Source: CAWBXL01 sp963837365
Lineage (GTDB): Bacteria > Acidobacteriota > Terriglobia > Terriglobales > Acidobacteriaceae
Reading direction: 5' to 3'
DNA: 64,000 nucleotides
NCBI GenBank assembly: GCA_963837365.1
Contig: CAWIMW010000002.1
Coordinates: forward strand, 434,001 to 498,000
Both the position numbers and the translations under genes were made by a program. The notes beneath the pieces were generated by a model, which worked only from the letters and a program-made list of their open reading frames with translations, searched no databases and was not told the DNA's origin. Shown piece by piece: positions 22,200-31,097 of the stretch (position 1 is its first letter; every line of letters begins with the position of its first letter).

Positions 22200-23123
22200 C
22201 TACGCTCCATCTCCAGTACTCGCTTCTGCCTTCTTCTCAGGGAACGACGGGACTCGCGCTTCTTGCGTCAAACTACCACGCACGGCGATCCTTAAATCCC
22301 TCACATCAACCTCTAATGCATCCTGAGCCTGGCGCCGGTCCATACCTCGCTTTAGCAGCCCGGCAACAATTTGCTTGCGCAATGACTTAGCCAACTTGTC
22401 CAGCTTTCGGCTGATGGTGGACTCATGCACACCCAGCATCTTTGCAATCTCCGCCAAGGTGCGGTCGTCGAGATAATAAGCCGCCAGCGCGAACCGGTCT
22501 TCGGCCGGAAGTGCGGCCAAGGCTTCATCGGTCGCTGCTTCAAGCCGCGGATCAACCGCAACGACCGGCTCGTTCTCCTTTGCGGCAAATCGCTCGCCCT
22601 CCTCGTTCTCCTCGTCCAGGCTCACCAGCCGCTTTTGCTTGCGATAGCGATTGACATATTCCTGCGCCAAGACCGTGCGCAGCCATCCTTCGAGCGAGCC
22701 ACGCCCCGTGTATGAGGACAGTTTGCAAACCCGCTTCCCGTCTCGTGTAGTTGTCCCATAAAGATCGGCGTAAAGACCATCGGCAAGTTCGCGCGCTGCC
22801 GAACTTTCTTTTGCGATGTAGCCGGCAATGTCATAGAGCTTCTCGCGGAAGCGGTGCATGAAGACTTCCCACGCCCGCTCGCTGCCCGCGGCACACGCAT
22901 GGGCCAGGGCCAGGTCTTCAACTTTCAGAGACGAATACAGTTCGTGCCGGTCATTGGTTGGCGCATCCTTCGGGAGATATTTGGCCGCCACTTCCCCCAA
23001 GACCGCGCAGAAGCGTTCCTGAGTCAGTCCGAGTTTCGCCCCTCCGCTCCGCTGGTAGAGAGTCCCCGTAAGCAAGGTTATCCCCTCGGAGGTCTCCACG
23101 ACGGGTTGCGGTCCGTTCGTCAT
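22200..23123 (-). CDS. RNA polymerase sigma factor, sigma-70 family (ECF-like)
   Basis: 307 residues. Region 2 is around 75-165 (AWEVFMHRFREKLYDIAGYI... YTGRGSLEGWLRTVLAQEYVNRYRKQKRL) and region 4 around 195-255 (ALAALPAEDRFALAAYYLDDRTLAEIAKMLGVHESTISRKLDKL). About 60 extra N-terminal and 40 extra C-terminal residues distinguish it from minimal ECF factors. The stop codon abuts the anti-sigma start, so the pair is translationally coupled. Target promoters are unknown; the divergent ARPP-1 gene at 23270 is a candidate. Confidence 0.88.
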   Translation of the reverse strand: MTNGPQPVVETSEGITLLTGTLYQRSGGAKLGLTQERFCAVLGEVAAKYLPKDAPTNDRHELYSSLKVEDLALAHACAAGSERAWEVFMHRFREKLYDIAGYIAKESSAARELADGLYADLYGTTTRDGKRVCKLSSYTGRGSLEGWLRTVLAQEYVNRYRKQKRLVSLDEENEEGERFAAKENEPVVAVDPRLEAATDEALAALPAEDRFALAAYYLDDRTLAEIAKMLGVHESTISRKLDKLAKSLRKQIVAGLLKRGMDRRQAQDALEVDVRDLRIAVRGSLTQEARVPSFPEKKAEASTGDGA

Positions 23124-23269
23124 AGCTTGCCTATGGGCGATGCTACCAATTTTTAGGATGCAAGTAGCTCAAATTCTACCGTTCTTCCAGTGGGGGAAAG
23201 CAAGACACCCTGGGCCCCTCAACCAAGGCGGGACTCGGGGTGCCTTTCGTACCCAGGGAGGCTCTACCC

Positions 23270-24379
23270 ATGAGTTTAAGAATATTAGTTCCATCTCTGT
23301 TTTTGGCGGGCACATTAACGCTCGCGTTTTTTCCACATGCACGGGTTGAAGCCGGCGAAGTTCCGGCTAACTCGCATTACAAAGTCTTGGCGCCGATCCG
23401 GCATGGCAATTTGACCGTCTTTCCGGTGGTTGCTGCCACCTCGCACGACACCAATGAATTTCTGACTCTGGATGAAGGTCTGCGCTCAGGCGATGTGGTT
23501 GTGACCGAGTACGGCAATGTCCAGGGACTGATTCGCCGCCGCAGGCCGACAGGCATCTGGGAAGAGGGCAACCACCGACCGCAAAGCGGAGCTCAGGTTA
23601 ACACGCTGGTGCTGGTCAACAACTCCAAACGTCCACTGATACTGCTGGCCGGTGAAATTGTGACTGGCGGCAAGCAGGACCGCGTGATCGGCAAAGACCG
23701 CGTTGTGCCCGCAGAGAGTGACCCTGTGGATCTAAGCGTATTCTGCGTGGAGCCTGGGCGCTGGACCGGCACATCGGAAAAATTCAACGCCTTCGCCGCA
23801 CCTATGGCGCAGCCTGCGGTGAGGGGAAGGGCCATGGGCGACAAGGACCAATCCAAAGTCTGGGCGGAGGTCGGCAAGAGCCGGTCAGAAATGATTGCCC
23901 AGGCACCGCCTCCAGCAGCCGCGGCATTGGGTGGGACAAGCTCTTATGCCCGCGTGATGCAGAACGACGAGGTCAAACAAAAAGTTGACTCTGTGGCCGC
24001 TCCCATCGAGCGCGATTACCGGAGCGTGATCCAGCAATTGCGTGAGCACAACGCGGTTGGCGTAGTGGTCGCAGTGAACGGAGAAATTATCTGGGCGGAC
24101 ATTTTCGGCAGCACCAGCCTGCTGGAAAAATACTGGCCGAAGCTGGCACGCTCCTACGCAGCCGAGGCCATCGTCACTCAATCCAAGGACCATCAGGCGG
24201 ACGAAAAGTCGGCTCAAACTTTTCTCGATGACATGGAAGGACGCCATCAGACTGTCGAGAGCGAGCCGGGGCTCTATCGCCACACCGAAATCAGCGGCGA
24301 TGGATTCAAGGCTTTTGAGCTGACATCATTGCTGCCGAAAACTGGATTCGATTTGCACGTAGCCAAGATGGCAAACTGA
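23270..24379 (+). CDS. Exported ARPP-1-domain protein
   Basis: 369 residues from an ATG at 23270 with GGGAGG upstream; the frame is open to 23240. A signal peptide covers residues 1-29 (ILVPSLFLAGTLTLAFFP). The main domain has LILLAGEIVTGGKQDRVIGKDRVVPAESDPVDLSVFCVEPGRW, which I recognise as the ARPP-1 (ARG/rhodanese-phosphatase-superfamily-associated) pattern. It ends with FKAFELTSLLPKTGFDLHVAKM. The biochemical role of the domain is unknown. It is divergent from a sigma/anti-sigma pair, so it may belong to that regulon. CCCTGGG at 23208 can pair with CCCAGGG at 23252, which would partly hide the ribosome site. Confidence 0.7.
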   Translation: MSLRILVPSLFLAGTLTLAFFPHARVEAGEVPANSHYKVLAPIRHGNLTVFPVVAATSHDTNEFLTLDEGLRSGDVVVTEYGNVQGLIRRRRPTGIWEEGNHRPQSGAQVNTLVLVNNSKRPLILLAGEIVTGGKQDRVIGKDRVVPAESDPVDLSVFCVEPGRWTGTSEKFNAFAAPMAQPAVRGRAMGDKDQSKVWAEVGKSRSEMIAQAPPPAAAALGGTSSYARVMQNDEVKQKVDSVAAPIERDYRSVIQQLREHNAVGVVVAVNGEIIWADIFGSTSLLEKYWPKLARSYAAEAIVTQSKDHQADEKSAQTFLDDMEGRHQTVESEPGLYRHTEISGDGFKAFELTSLLPKTGFDLHVAKMAN

Positions 24380-24383
24380 AAAA

Positions 24384-24466
24384 CTTAGCCGCAGGTCTAC
24401 GCAGATCAACGCAGATTTTGAGATTTATTATCCGCGCAAATCCGCGAAAATCTGCGGCGCAGTTTT
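24384..24466. repeat. Palindromic repeat, CGCAGATT...AATCTGCG family
   Basis: GCCGCAGGTCTACGCAG, ATCAACGCAGATTTTGAG, then CCGCGCAAATCCGCG and AAAATCTGCGGC. Outer and inner arms pair (GCCGCAG / CTGCGGC; CGCAGATTTT / AAAATCTGCG). It occupies the gap between convergent genes and may serve as a terminator-like structure. Confidence 0.65.
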
Positions 24467-24470
24467 TTGG

Positions 24471-25448
24471 TTAACTCGAATGATTGTTGTACCAGTTCCG
24501 CCAGGCAGCGGGATCATTCGGCAAACTCTGCCCGGTGATATCCCGCAACGCCTGATAGACCCAGGTATGGGTCTGACCATCGAGCGAAGTATCGTCGGCA
24601 AAGTCGAGTAGTTGTGGGACCGCGCTTCGCCGCTGCTGCTCATTGAGCATCCCGGACTGCGCCAGCCCGCAGGCTGCACGCTCGCGGATGGTGGGCGAAG
24701 GATCATCATGAAAGATTTGCAGGAGCACGGGAATCACATCGTCCGTGCCCAGATAAGCCAAGCCCTCGACGGCCCAATAACGAATGTCCTGATTGGAATC
24801 GTGGACATGGGCCATAAGAATTTCGGACACGCGGCCCGGCTCAACCCCGCGATTGCCGAGCAAACCCAGAGTCCACAGCGCCCAAACCTGCGACTTCTGG
24901 TCCCCGGAATCGGTTTGCGATGCCAACTGGTCCACCGTGGCTGACGTTTTCGACATATTCAACGCCGCCAAATCAACCTCAATCGCCGCGGCCCGCACCC
25001 GCAGGTCGTTCGAGTTCAGAGCGGTCGTGAAGAGAGAATTCAACGACGGCGTCATCTTTACACGTCCATGCCAGGCATCCACCCGGCTGGCGATCTGGTC
25101 GCTGGCTCCCTCGTAGTGGTTGATGGCACGTTCCAGAAGCAACTCAGCCTGGGCTTGAGGCGAAGAGCTGTCCAATCCTTCCGTTTCGTGTTGGGAAAGC
25201 AACGCTGGCGACGCTGGCTTCGGCTTCCCGGTAATGCTGAGAAATTGCGCAACCTGTTCCCACGCGGCGCGCACGGTTCCGGTTGCTACGAAGGGCAATG
25301 CGCAAAGAATCCCGGCCAGTGCTGCTAGCAGCCGTATAGACCGAAAAGTTCCCGGAGGAATGATCTTTTGCTCCGTGTCCGACGTCGGCCCTAATGACCC
25401 GTAATCAGGGGTCGGTTTTAGCCGGGGATCATTGTTGGGCACATCCAT
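24471..25448 (-). CDS. HEAT-repeat protein with one membrane anchor
   Basis: 325 residues from an ATG at 25448; a TTG at 25484 in frame is possible. Residues about 37-57 form a membrane helix (LLAALAGILCALPFVATGTV). The rest is helical HEAT repeats: DLRVRAAAIEVDLAAL, SQVWALWTLGLLG, DIRYWAVEGLAYLGTDDVIPVLLQIFHD, TIRERAACGLAQSG. It probably acts as a periplasmic or membrane-tethered scaffold. No catalytic motif is seen and the partner is unknown. Confidence 0.75.
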   Translation of the reverse strand: MDVPNNDPRLKPTPDYGSLGPTSDTEQKIIPPGTFRSIRLLAALAGILCALPFVATGTVRAAWEQVAQFLSITGKPKPASPALLSQHETEGLDSSSPQAQAELLLERAINHYEGASDQIASRVDAWHGRVKMTPSLNSLFTTALNSNDLRVRAAAIEVDLAALNMSKTSATVDQLASQTDSGDQKSQVWALWTLGLLGNRGVEPGRVSEILMAHVHDSNQDIRYWAVEGLAYLGTDDVIPVLLQIFHDDPSPTIRERAACGLAQSGMLNEQQRRSAVPQLLDFADDTSLDGQTHTWVYQALRDITGQSLPNDPAAWRNWYNNHSS

Positions 25449-25610
25449 GCCGCCGAGTATAGGGAGGACCTGTGCTGCCTCCAAGTTACTCTCGTCCGCT
25501 GACCGGAATCCGATCTAAGTCATTGAAAAACTTGATACTCAGCGTTCCCGCAAAACCTGCGGAGTCCTGTAAACTACCGCCTGTGCGGCAAATTCATCCA
25601 CTGAGGTTCC

Positions 25611-26399
25611 ATGAGCACGACCGACGACAAGCATTACCGCGCCCGCATCACCAAGCGCATGGATTTTGCGCCTGATCTCTGGGCCATCCGGATTCAACCC
25701 GAGGGCGAATTCAAATTTGCGCCCGGCCAATACGCGACCCTGGGTGTTGAGGGCATGAACAAGCGTTCGGAGCGTCCGTACTCGATCGTGTCCTCGCCGC
25801 ACGAGAGTGAAATCGAATTTTTCTTCGAACTAGTGGCAGAGGGCGAACTCACCCCTCTGCTCTACAAGCTGCGCGAAGGCGACCAGGTACTGGTGCGCAA
25901 GGCTTCCAAAGGCCGCTTCACACTGGACACCACTCGTGGACGAAGCAACCATTTGCTGGTCTCAACCGTTACCGGTGTGGCGCCATTTGTCAGCTACATG
26001 CGCACTCTCTTTAAGGACTGGAAGGAAGGACGATTCGCAGGCGACCAGAAACTTTTCTTGTTGAACGGCGCCAGCCGCTCCTGGGAATTCGGCTATGCGG
26101 ACGAGCTTCAGCAGTTCGCCGCGGAAGCTCCATGGTTCAAATATGTCGCCACCGTGAGCCGGCCTCATGAAGACGACAGCTGGACAGGTGAATGGGGACG
26201 AGTAGACGACCTGCTGCGTAAGTACACGGATGCGTGGGGGATTTCCGGCGTCAATGCAGTTGGATATTTATGCGGTCATCCGGGGATGGTGGCCAACAGC
26301 ATGGGAATTTTGCAGCGGATCGGATTTACCAAAGACATCCTCAAAGAAGAAGTTTATTGGGTCCCATCCTCGAAAGAACCAGCGAATGTCAAGGACTAA
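25611..26399 (+). CDS. fpr: Ferredoxin/flavodoxin-NADP+ reductase
   Basis: 262 residues. The FAD-binding barrel has the RPYSIVSSP motif (about 60-68). The NAD(P)-binding half has VSTVTGVAPFVSYMRTL and YLCGHPGMV. The C terminus ends EEVYWVPSSKEPANVKD, extending past the aromatic residue that stacks on FAD, as in bacterial Fpr-type enzymes. It passes electrons between NADPH and ferredoxin or flavodoxin in the cytoplasm. Single gene, converging on the cupin gene with 6 bp between stop codons. Confidence 0.88.
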   Translation: MSTTDDKHYRARITKRMDFAPDLWAIRIQPEGEFKFAPGQYATLGVEGMNKRSERPYSIVSSPHESEIEFFFELVAEGELTPLLYKLREGDQVLVRKASKGRFTLDTTRGRSNHLLVSTVTGVAPFVSYMRTLFKDWKEGRFAGDQKLFLLNGASRSWEFGYADELQQFAAEAPWFKYVATVSRPHEDDSWTGEWGRVDDLLRKYTDAWGISGVNAVGYLCGHPGMVANSMGILQRIGFTKDILKEEVYWVPSSKEPANVKD

Positions 26400-26405
26400 G
26401 CGCCT

Positions 26406-26729
26406 TCAGCTTTCGGCGGGAGCGAAGAAGACCAACACCGCCAATTCCTCCTCAATCTCGTAGAAGCGGTGCTCTACTCCAGCGGCTACGAAGACTATTG
26501 TACCGGATGCCACGACATGATCTTCGTTGCCCGCCTTCATCCGCGCCCGTCCTCGCACCACGTAGTAAAGTTCGTCTTCTTTGTGCGGAGACTGCGGGTC
26601 AGTGGCTCCCTCCGTTAGCGTGTAGAGTCCAGTACTCATGGCTGGAACCCGCAGGAATTCGAAGTAACGCTTTCCTGCCTTCTTCTTCAATTCTTCCAGT
26701 TGGGTCATCTGCCAGAAATCTACCTGCAT
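26406..26729 (-). CDS. Small cupin-domain protein
   Basis: 107 residues, one cupin barrel. Motif 1 is PHKEDELYYVVRGRARMKAGNEDHVVASG (His, Glu; metal ligands likely) and motif 2 is VFVAAGVEHRFYEIEEE (His). Such small cupins bind a metal and may be isomerases, dioxygenases or sensors; the sequence does not show which. Its start codon lies 58 bp from the divergent ilvD start, so the two may share a promoter region. Confidence 0.8.
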   Translation of the reverse strand: MQVDFWQMTQLEELKKKAGKRYFEFLRVPAMSTGLYTLTEGATDPQSPHKEDELYYVVRGRARMKAGNEDHVVASGTIVFVAAGVEHRFYEIEEELAVLVFFAPAES

Positions 26730-26786
26730 AAATCAGTGCCTCCGCGCCTGTACGGAACCGCCTTCTCTGCCTTATTCTTTTACACC

Positions 26787-28469
26787 ATGGATCTAAAACA
26801 TCGCAGTCGTGGCATCACTGACGGACGCGATCGCGCTCCGGCCCGTTCTTATTTCAAATCCATCGGCTTCACCGATTCCGATCTCACTCAGCCGATTATC
26901 GGCGTGGCAAACACCTGGATCGAAACCATGCCCTGCAACTTCCACCTGCGCCGCCTTTCGGCCAAGGTGAAGGAAGGCATCCGCGCCGCCGGCGGCACTC
27001 CCATGGAGTTCAACACCATCGCCATCTCCGACGGTGAAACCATGGGTACGGAGGGCATGCGCGCCTCGCTGGTAAGCCGCGAAGTAATTGCAGACTCCAT
27101 CGAGCTGGTGTGCCGCGGGCAGTTGTTTGACGCCGTGGTCTGCATCGTCGGGTGCGACAAAACCATTCCCGCCGCGGCAATGGCCATCGCCCGTATGAAT
27201 TTGCCGGGGCTGGTCCTGTATGGCGGAACCATTGCACCGGGCAAATACAAAGGCAAAGACGTCACCATTCAGGATGTGTTTGAAGCCGTCGGCGCAAATG
27301 CTGCAGGAAAAATGACCGACGCGGAATTGCTCGATTTGGAAAATGTCGCCTGTCCGGGAGCAGGCGCCTGTGGCGGTCAGTACACGGCCAACACCATGTC
27401 TACGGTGATGGAACTGATTGGGCTGTCCCCGATGGGCTTCAACGGCGTACCCGCCATGGATCCGGCGAAGGACGACGTGTGCTTTAAATGCGGCGCCATC
27501 ATCATGAATGCCCTGCGCAAAGGTATCCTGCCCAAAGACATCCTCACTAAGCCGGCATTTCACAATGCGATTGCGGGCGTGGCCTGCACAGGCGGCTCCA
27601 CCAACGCGGTACTCCACTTACTCGCCATCTCAAAAGAAATGGGAGTCGAACTGGACATTGATGACTTCCAGAAAGTCAGTGAACGCACTCCTCTTTTGGC
27701 CAACCTGAAACCCTCCGGACAATACGTCGCCTCCGATGTTTACACCGCGGGCGGCATTCCTGTGATCGCCAAACGGCTGCTCGATGGCAAGTGCGTGGAC
27801 GGCTCAACCTTAACGATTACTGGCAAGACCTTCGTTGAGGAGGCAAACCAGGCAAAGGAGACCCCCGGACAGCCGGTGATTGCGCCGCTCGATAAGCCGC
27901 TCAAGAAGACCGGTGGACTGGTCATCATGAAAGGCAATTTGTCTCCGCATGGTTGCGTGGCAAAGATCAGCGGTCACGAGCGGCTGACACATCGTGGTCC
28001 GGCGCGGGTTTTTGAATCCGAAGAAGACGCCATGACTGCGGTGACCAGCAAGCAGATCAAACCCGGGGATGTGGTGGTGATCCGCAACGAAGGCCCAAAA
28101 GGTGGCCCTGGCATGCGGGAGATGTTAAGCGTAACCAGCGCTATTGTTGGAGAAGGCCTGGGCGACACCGTTGCCTTGCTGACCGACGGGCGTTTCAGCG
28201 GCGCAACCCGGGGCCTGATGATGGGCCACGTATCTCCGGAAGCCGCACTGGGCGGGCCAATCGCGGCAGTCCGCGAAGGCGACATGATTCACATCGACGT
28301 GAACAAGCAGTTGCTGGAAGTCGATATCAGCGACACCGAATTGAAGCAGCGCCTGGCGGCATGGAAGCCGCTGCCACCCAAGTACACCAGCGGGGTGTTC
28401 GCAAAGTACGCAGCGTTGGTGCAATCTGCCGGAGAAGGTGCGATTACACGGCCACATAGTGGCCGTTAG
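26787..28469 (+). CDS. ilvD: Dihydroxy-acid dehydratase
   Basis: 560 residues from the ATG at 26787, matching the family start MDLKHRSRGITDGRDRAPAR; a longer frame reaches 26700 inside the divergent cupin gene. Converts 2,3-dihydroxy-isovalerate and its methyl homolog to the 2-oxo acids of valine, leucine and isoleucine synthesis. The iron-sulfur cysteines lie in CNFHLRR, IVGCDKTIP and CPGAGACGGQYTANTM; the C-terminal GRFSGATRGLMMGHVSPEA motif is intact. No other ilv gene is adjacent. Confidence 0.95.
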   Translation: MDLKHRSRGITDGRDRAPARSYFKSIGFTDSDLTQPIIGVANTWIETMPCNFHLRRLSAKVKEGIRAAGGTPMEFNTIAISDGETMGTEGMRASLVSREVIADSIELVCRGQLFDAVVCIVGCDKTIPAAAMAIARMNLPGLVLYGGTIAPGKYKGKDVTIQDVFEAVGANAAGKMTDAELLDLENVACPGAGACGGQYTANTMSTVMELIGLSPMGFNGVPAMDPAKDDVCFKCGAIIMNALRKGILPKDILTKPAFHNAIAGVACTGGSTNAVLHLLAISKEMGVELDIDDFQKVSERTPLLANLKPSGQYVASDVYTAGGIPVIAKRLLDGKCVDGSTLTITGKTFVEEANQAKETPGQPVIAPLDKPLKKTGGLVIMKGNLSPHGCVAKISGHERLTHRGPARVFESEEDAMTAVTSKQIKPGDVVVIRNEGPKGGPGMREMLSVTSAIVGEGLGDTVALLTDGRFSGATRGLMMGHVSPEAALGGPIAAVREGDMIHIDVNKQLLEVDISDTELKQRLAAWKPLPPKYTSGVFAKYAALVQSAGEGAITRPHSGR

Positions 28470-29474
28470 ATGAATCCGCGACTCCGTAGCGCGCGTTGCA
28501 GCAACGGTTCGATCTGGGAGCGGATATGCTCATTGGCATATCCGACCCAGGCGACATCCGGCTCCACAGCCAATGGTGCGCTGAGCGGATTGCCGGCGGG
28601 ATCGGTAACGATCACGCCCAATTGCCGCGCAATCAGTTCCGTGCAAATGTCGTAGGGATGACAACAAATCCCCAGGGCTAGACCTCGTTTTTCCAGCCCG
28701 CCCTCCATGAGTGGCCGCAGATCAGCAACAAAGCGATCATGCCCTGCCATCAACTCGAATAGCTGACCACCGGTAGAGGCGTACTGATCTTCAAAACAAT
28801 TTGCCTTTCCCGGCTTCCCAGGCCCTAGCGCTTCACGCACAATTTCTTCGTCCAGCGCCGCCAGCTCTTCGCGGGCTCCCGGGAAGAAACGGGAGACCAT
28901 AGCAAACCCGTGAGCAATGGTCTTTGCGCTGGAAGGTTGCAATTGCAGCGGGGTAATTTCTCCACTCAGCCGATTGTTTCGTTCCGCTTCACTAGCCTCG
29001 TCCGCGAAGCGCCCAAACCGAATCGCACAAATGCTGCTTGAGCAGCGGAATTTCAGTCTGCACCGCCAATTCGATGTCTTGGAGATTGGTTTGAGGACCG
29101 CAATTCCGCGCAATCCCGGTCAATACCCACGCACTCCGTTTTTGGTACATCAACCCACGGGTGCCATCAATTGGATCAATGATGATCCGCCATTTCGCGT
29201 CGTCGGCACTCGTTCCCCGAGGTAAAACAATCTGCCCACCCGAGAGCCCCTCCGCGATCAACACAATCCCGTTATCCTTGTCGGCTTCCCGCTCAACAAA
29301 TTTGACGATCAACTCTTCACTGACCCGGTCAACCGCATAAATAGTGTCGCCTTCTTCCTCCCGCGCAACTCGGGAAAGAGCTGCCGTTGAACATTCCTCA
29401 CAAGCTGACACAACGGCATCGCGGATTTGCGCATGTAACTTGCGTATGGGGTCCAGCAACGGATGTGCGGACAC
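28466..29474 (-). pseudogene. Inositol-monophosphatase-family protein, interrupted by a +1 frameshift
   Basis: The first frame (GTG at 29474 to TAG near 28992) carries IIIDPIDGTRG, the metal-binding DPxDGT motif of the inositol phosphatase superfamily, and ends ALRGRG. The second frame continues SEAERNNRLSGEITPLQLQPSS and FEDQYASTGGQLFELMAGHDRFVADLRP to 28466. Skipping one T right after GGC joins them and gives a 335-residue protein. Its GTG start overlaps the galT stop codon by one base, so the two form an operon. It may be a real mutation or a sequence error. The substrate is unknown; sugar or inositol phosphates are plausible beside galT. Confidence 0.75.
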
Positions 29475-30559
29475 TATTTCTCCTGCACTTGCCAGTGCTT
29501 GTAGTGCTGGTCAGGCTGTGCTCGCAGCTCGGCCGCTTTGGCTTCAGGCGAGGAATCACACAGAAAATTACCGCCGCCGATCTCCGGTCCTGCCAGGTAC
29601 TTCAACAGTGAAGGTTTGCGCAATGGCGGATGAAATTGAATATGAAAATGAAAGCCACGGTAATCGCCGCCGTCGCTGGGCGCCTGATGCAGCGGCATGA
29701 TGTAGGGAAAAGGCATCTGCCAAAGATTATCGAACTTGATCACAACCTGATGCAGGATATTTGAAAAATCAACCAATTCCCCATCTGGCATAGCGGCGAT
29801 ACTCGGGTAGGTATTTTTCGGCGCAACGTAAACCTCGTAGGCATAACGCGCAAAATACGGCACGAATGCGATCGCTGAATTGTTTTCACAAATGATGCGC
29901 CGGCCATCCAGCTTCTCAGCCGCAATAATGTCCTTAAAAAGAAACCGCCCGGTTTCCGCCAAGTGTCGCTGGCTGGCTTGGGCTTCGACCTCCATGGTGC
30001 GGAAAACAAAATTCGTCGCGTAGATCTGGCAATGCGGATGCGGATTGGAAACCCCAACCACTTTGCCTTTGTTTTCGTTAATCAAAACATAAGCAATCTC
30101 CCGCCGATTTCCTAAATCCACATACTGCGATTGCCACACTTGTAAAAGATTTTCCACCTCCCCCGGCTCCAGTTCGGCCAGCGAAAGGTTGTGCTTGGGG
30201 CTGTAACAAACTACGCGGGCAATTCCGGTGGCGGGGCGGTTCCGGTAAAAGCCCGGAGCCAAAGCCAACTCTGCCGGAGCATCCATATCTACACAGGGAT
30301 GGTCATTGTCAAAAACGAAAGTGCGGGAATAGTTCTCATTGCACACGCCACTCACGCGCAGATTTCCAGGGCACAGATGACAATCTGCGAGGTACGCAGG
30401 GACAGGGTTATGCTTATGCTCAACCGTTTCGCCGTGCCAGGGACGGTTATCTCGATGGGCTGCAACCATCACCCACTCTTCACGGAGCGGATGCCATCGT
30501 TGCTCCCAAACCAAATTCTCACCCGCGAGGCGGTGGGTCTTATGGATTCCTTCATCCAT
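29474..30559 (-). CDS. galT: Galactose-1-phosphate uridylyltransferase
   Basis: 361 residues, GalT of the HIT superfamily. The nucleophile motif is VGVSNPHPHCQIYAT (HxH). Zinc-type cysteines lie in DCHLCPGN. The C-terminal domain has IMPLHQAPSDGGDYRGFHFHIQFHPPLR. It exchanges UMP between UDP-glucose and galactose-1-phosphate in the Leloir pathway. No galK or galE is nearby. In this group the enzyme may act on other sugar-1-phosphates. Operon with the downstream inositol-phosphatase-like gene (one-base overlap). Confidence 0.9.
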   Translation of the reverse strand: MDEGIHKTHRLAGENLVWEQRWHPLREEWVMVAAHRDNRPWHGETVEHKHNPVPAYLADCHLCPGNLRVSGVCNENYSRTFVFDNDHPCVDMDAPAELALAPGFYRNRPATGIARVVCYSPKHNLSLAELEPGEVENLLQVWQSQYVDLGNRREIAYVLINENKGKVVGVSNPHPHCQIYATNFVFRTMEVEAQASQRHLAETGRFLFKDIIAAEKLDGRRIICENNSAIAFVPYFARYAYEVYVAPKNTYPSIAAMPDGELVDFSNILHQVVIKFDNLWQMPFPYIMPLHQAPSDGGDYRGFHFHIQFHPPLRKPSLLKYLAGPEIGGGNFLCDSSPEAKAAELRAQPDQHYKHWQVQEK

Positions 30560-30659
30560 GACTCACATTGTATTGTCAGTGGCGGCTACTCACGATGACA
30601 CAAGATGTTCTTCAGGGTTGCAAACGTGGAAACCTGGAATTTGTGAGGGTCCTTACAGC

Positions 30660-30746
30660 TGGTGCCGGGAGGGGGGGTCGAACCCCCATGACCCGAAGGT
30701 CGGCGGATTTTGAGTCCGCTGCGTCTGCCAGTTCCGCCATCCCGGC
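30660..30746 (-). tRNA. tRNA-Leu (anticodon CAA)
   Basis: Acceptor GCCGGGA pairs with TCCCGGC; an encoded CCA end follows discriminator A. The anticodon arm GCGGA-CTCAAAA-TCCGC gives anticodon CAA. It has a long class II variable arm (CGACCTTCGGGTC region) and a T arm with GGTTCGACC. 87 nt including CCA. Confidence 0.95.
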
Positions 30747-30873
30747 GATTGATCAAGACAGTAGAAAATCCAGACTAATGGAACATTCTAGTCTTGGCAA
30801 CTTGAGTGAGTTGAGTGCAATACGGCCGTTTCAAGCCCTCAGTCGCCGGCTGAATCTTGTCCCTTGGTAGGGT

Positions 30874-31068
30874 TTACTGTGCTTGCCTGACTCCGCATTT
30901 TCGCAAAATCGTCATCATGGGACACCAGTCGGTAAACGCCGACTGAAACAGGTTCAAGCCCACAAAAGCGGTAAACAGATACCAATAGGGATGCACCCAG
31001 TATCCAAGCCCCAAAGACAGCAATATGAAAAATCCGGCAATCATTCGTAGATAACGGTCGACAGTCAT
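30874..31068 (-). CDS. DUF2892 small membrane protein
   Basis: 64 residues from the ATG at 31068 with GGAGG 5 nt upstream. MTVDRYLRMIAGFFILLSLGLGYW, then HPYWYLFTAFVGLNLFQSAFTDWCPM, is the DUF2892 signature: two membrane helices and the FTDWCPM motif with a conserved cysteine. The domain is often found attached to or beside rhodanese sulfurtransferases (YgaP). It follows the RND transporter by about 30 bp and is probably the last gene of that operon. Confidence 0.85.
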   Translation of the reverse strand: MTVDRYLRMIAGFFILLSLGLGYWVHPYWYLFTAFVGLNLFQSAFTDWCPMMTILRKCGVRQAQ

Positions 31069-31097
31069 GGTTTCCTCCAAGTAGTTAAGCTCCTCAT

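Noticed and set aside
28985..29005. Programmed +1 frameshift in the inositol-phosphatase-like gene
   Set aside because: The GGC-TAG context is suggestive, but two other genes here have the same kind of extra base without any stop codon at the site, so error or mutation is simpler.
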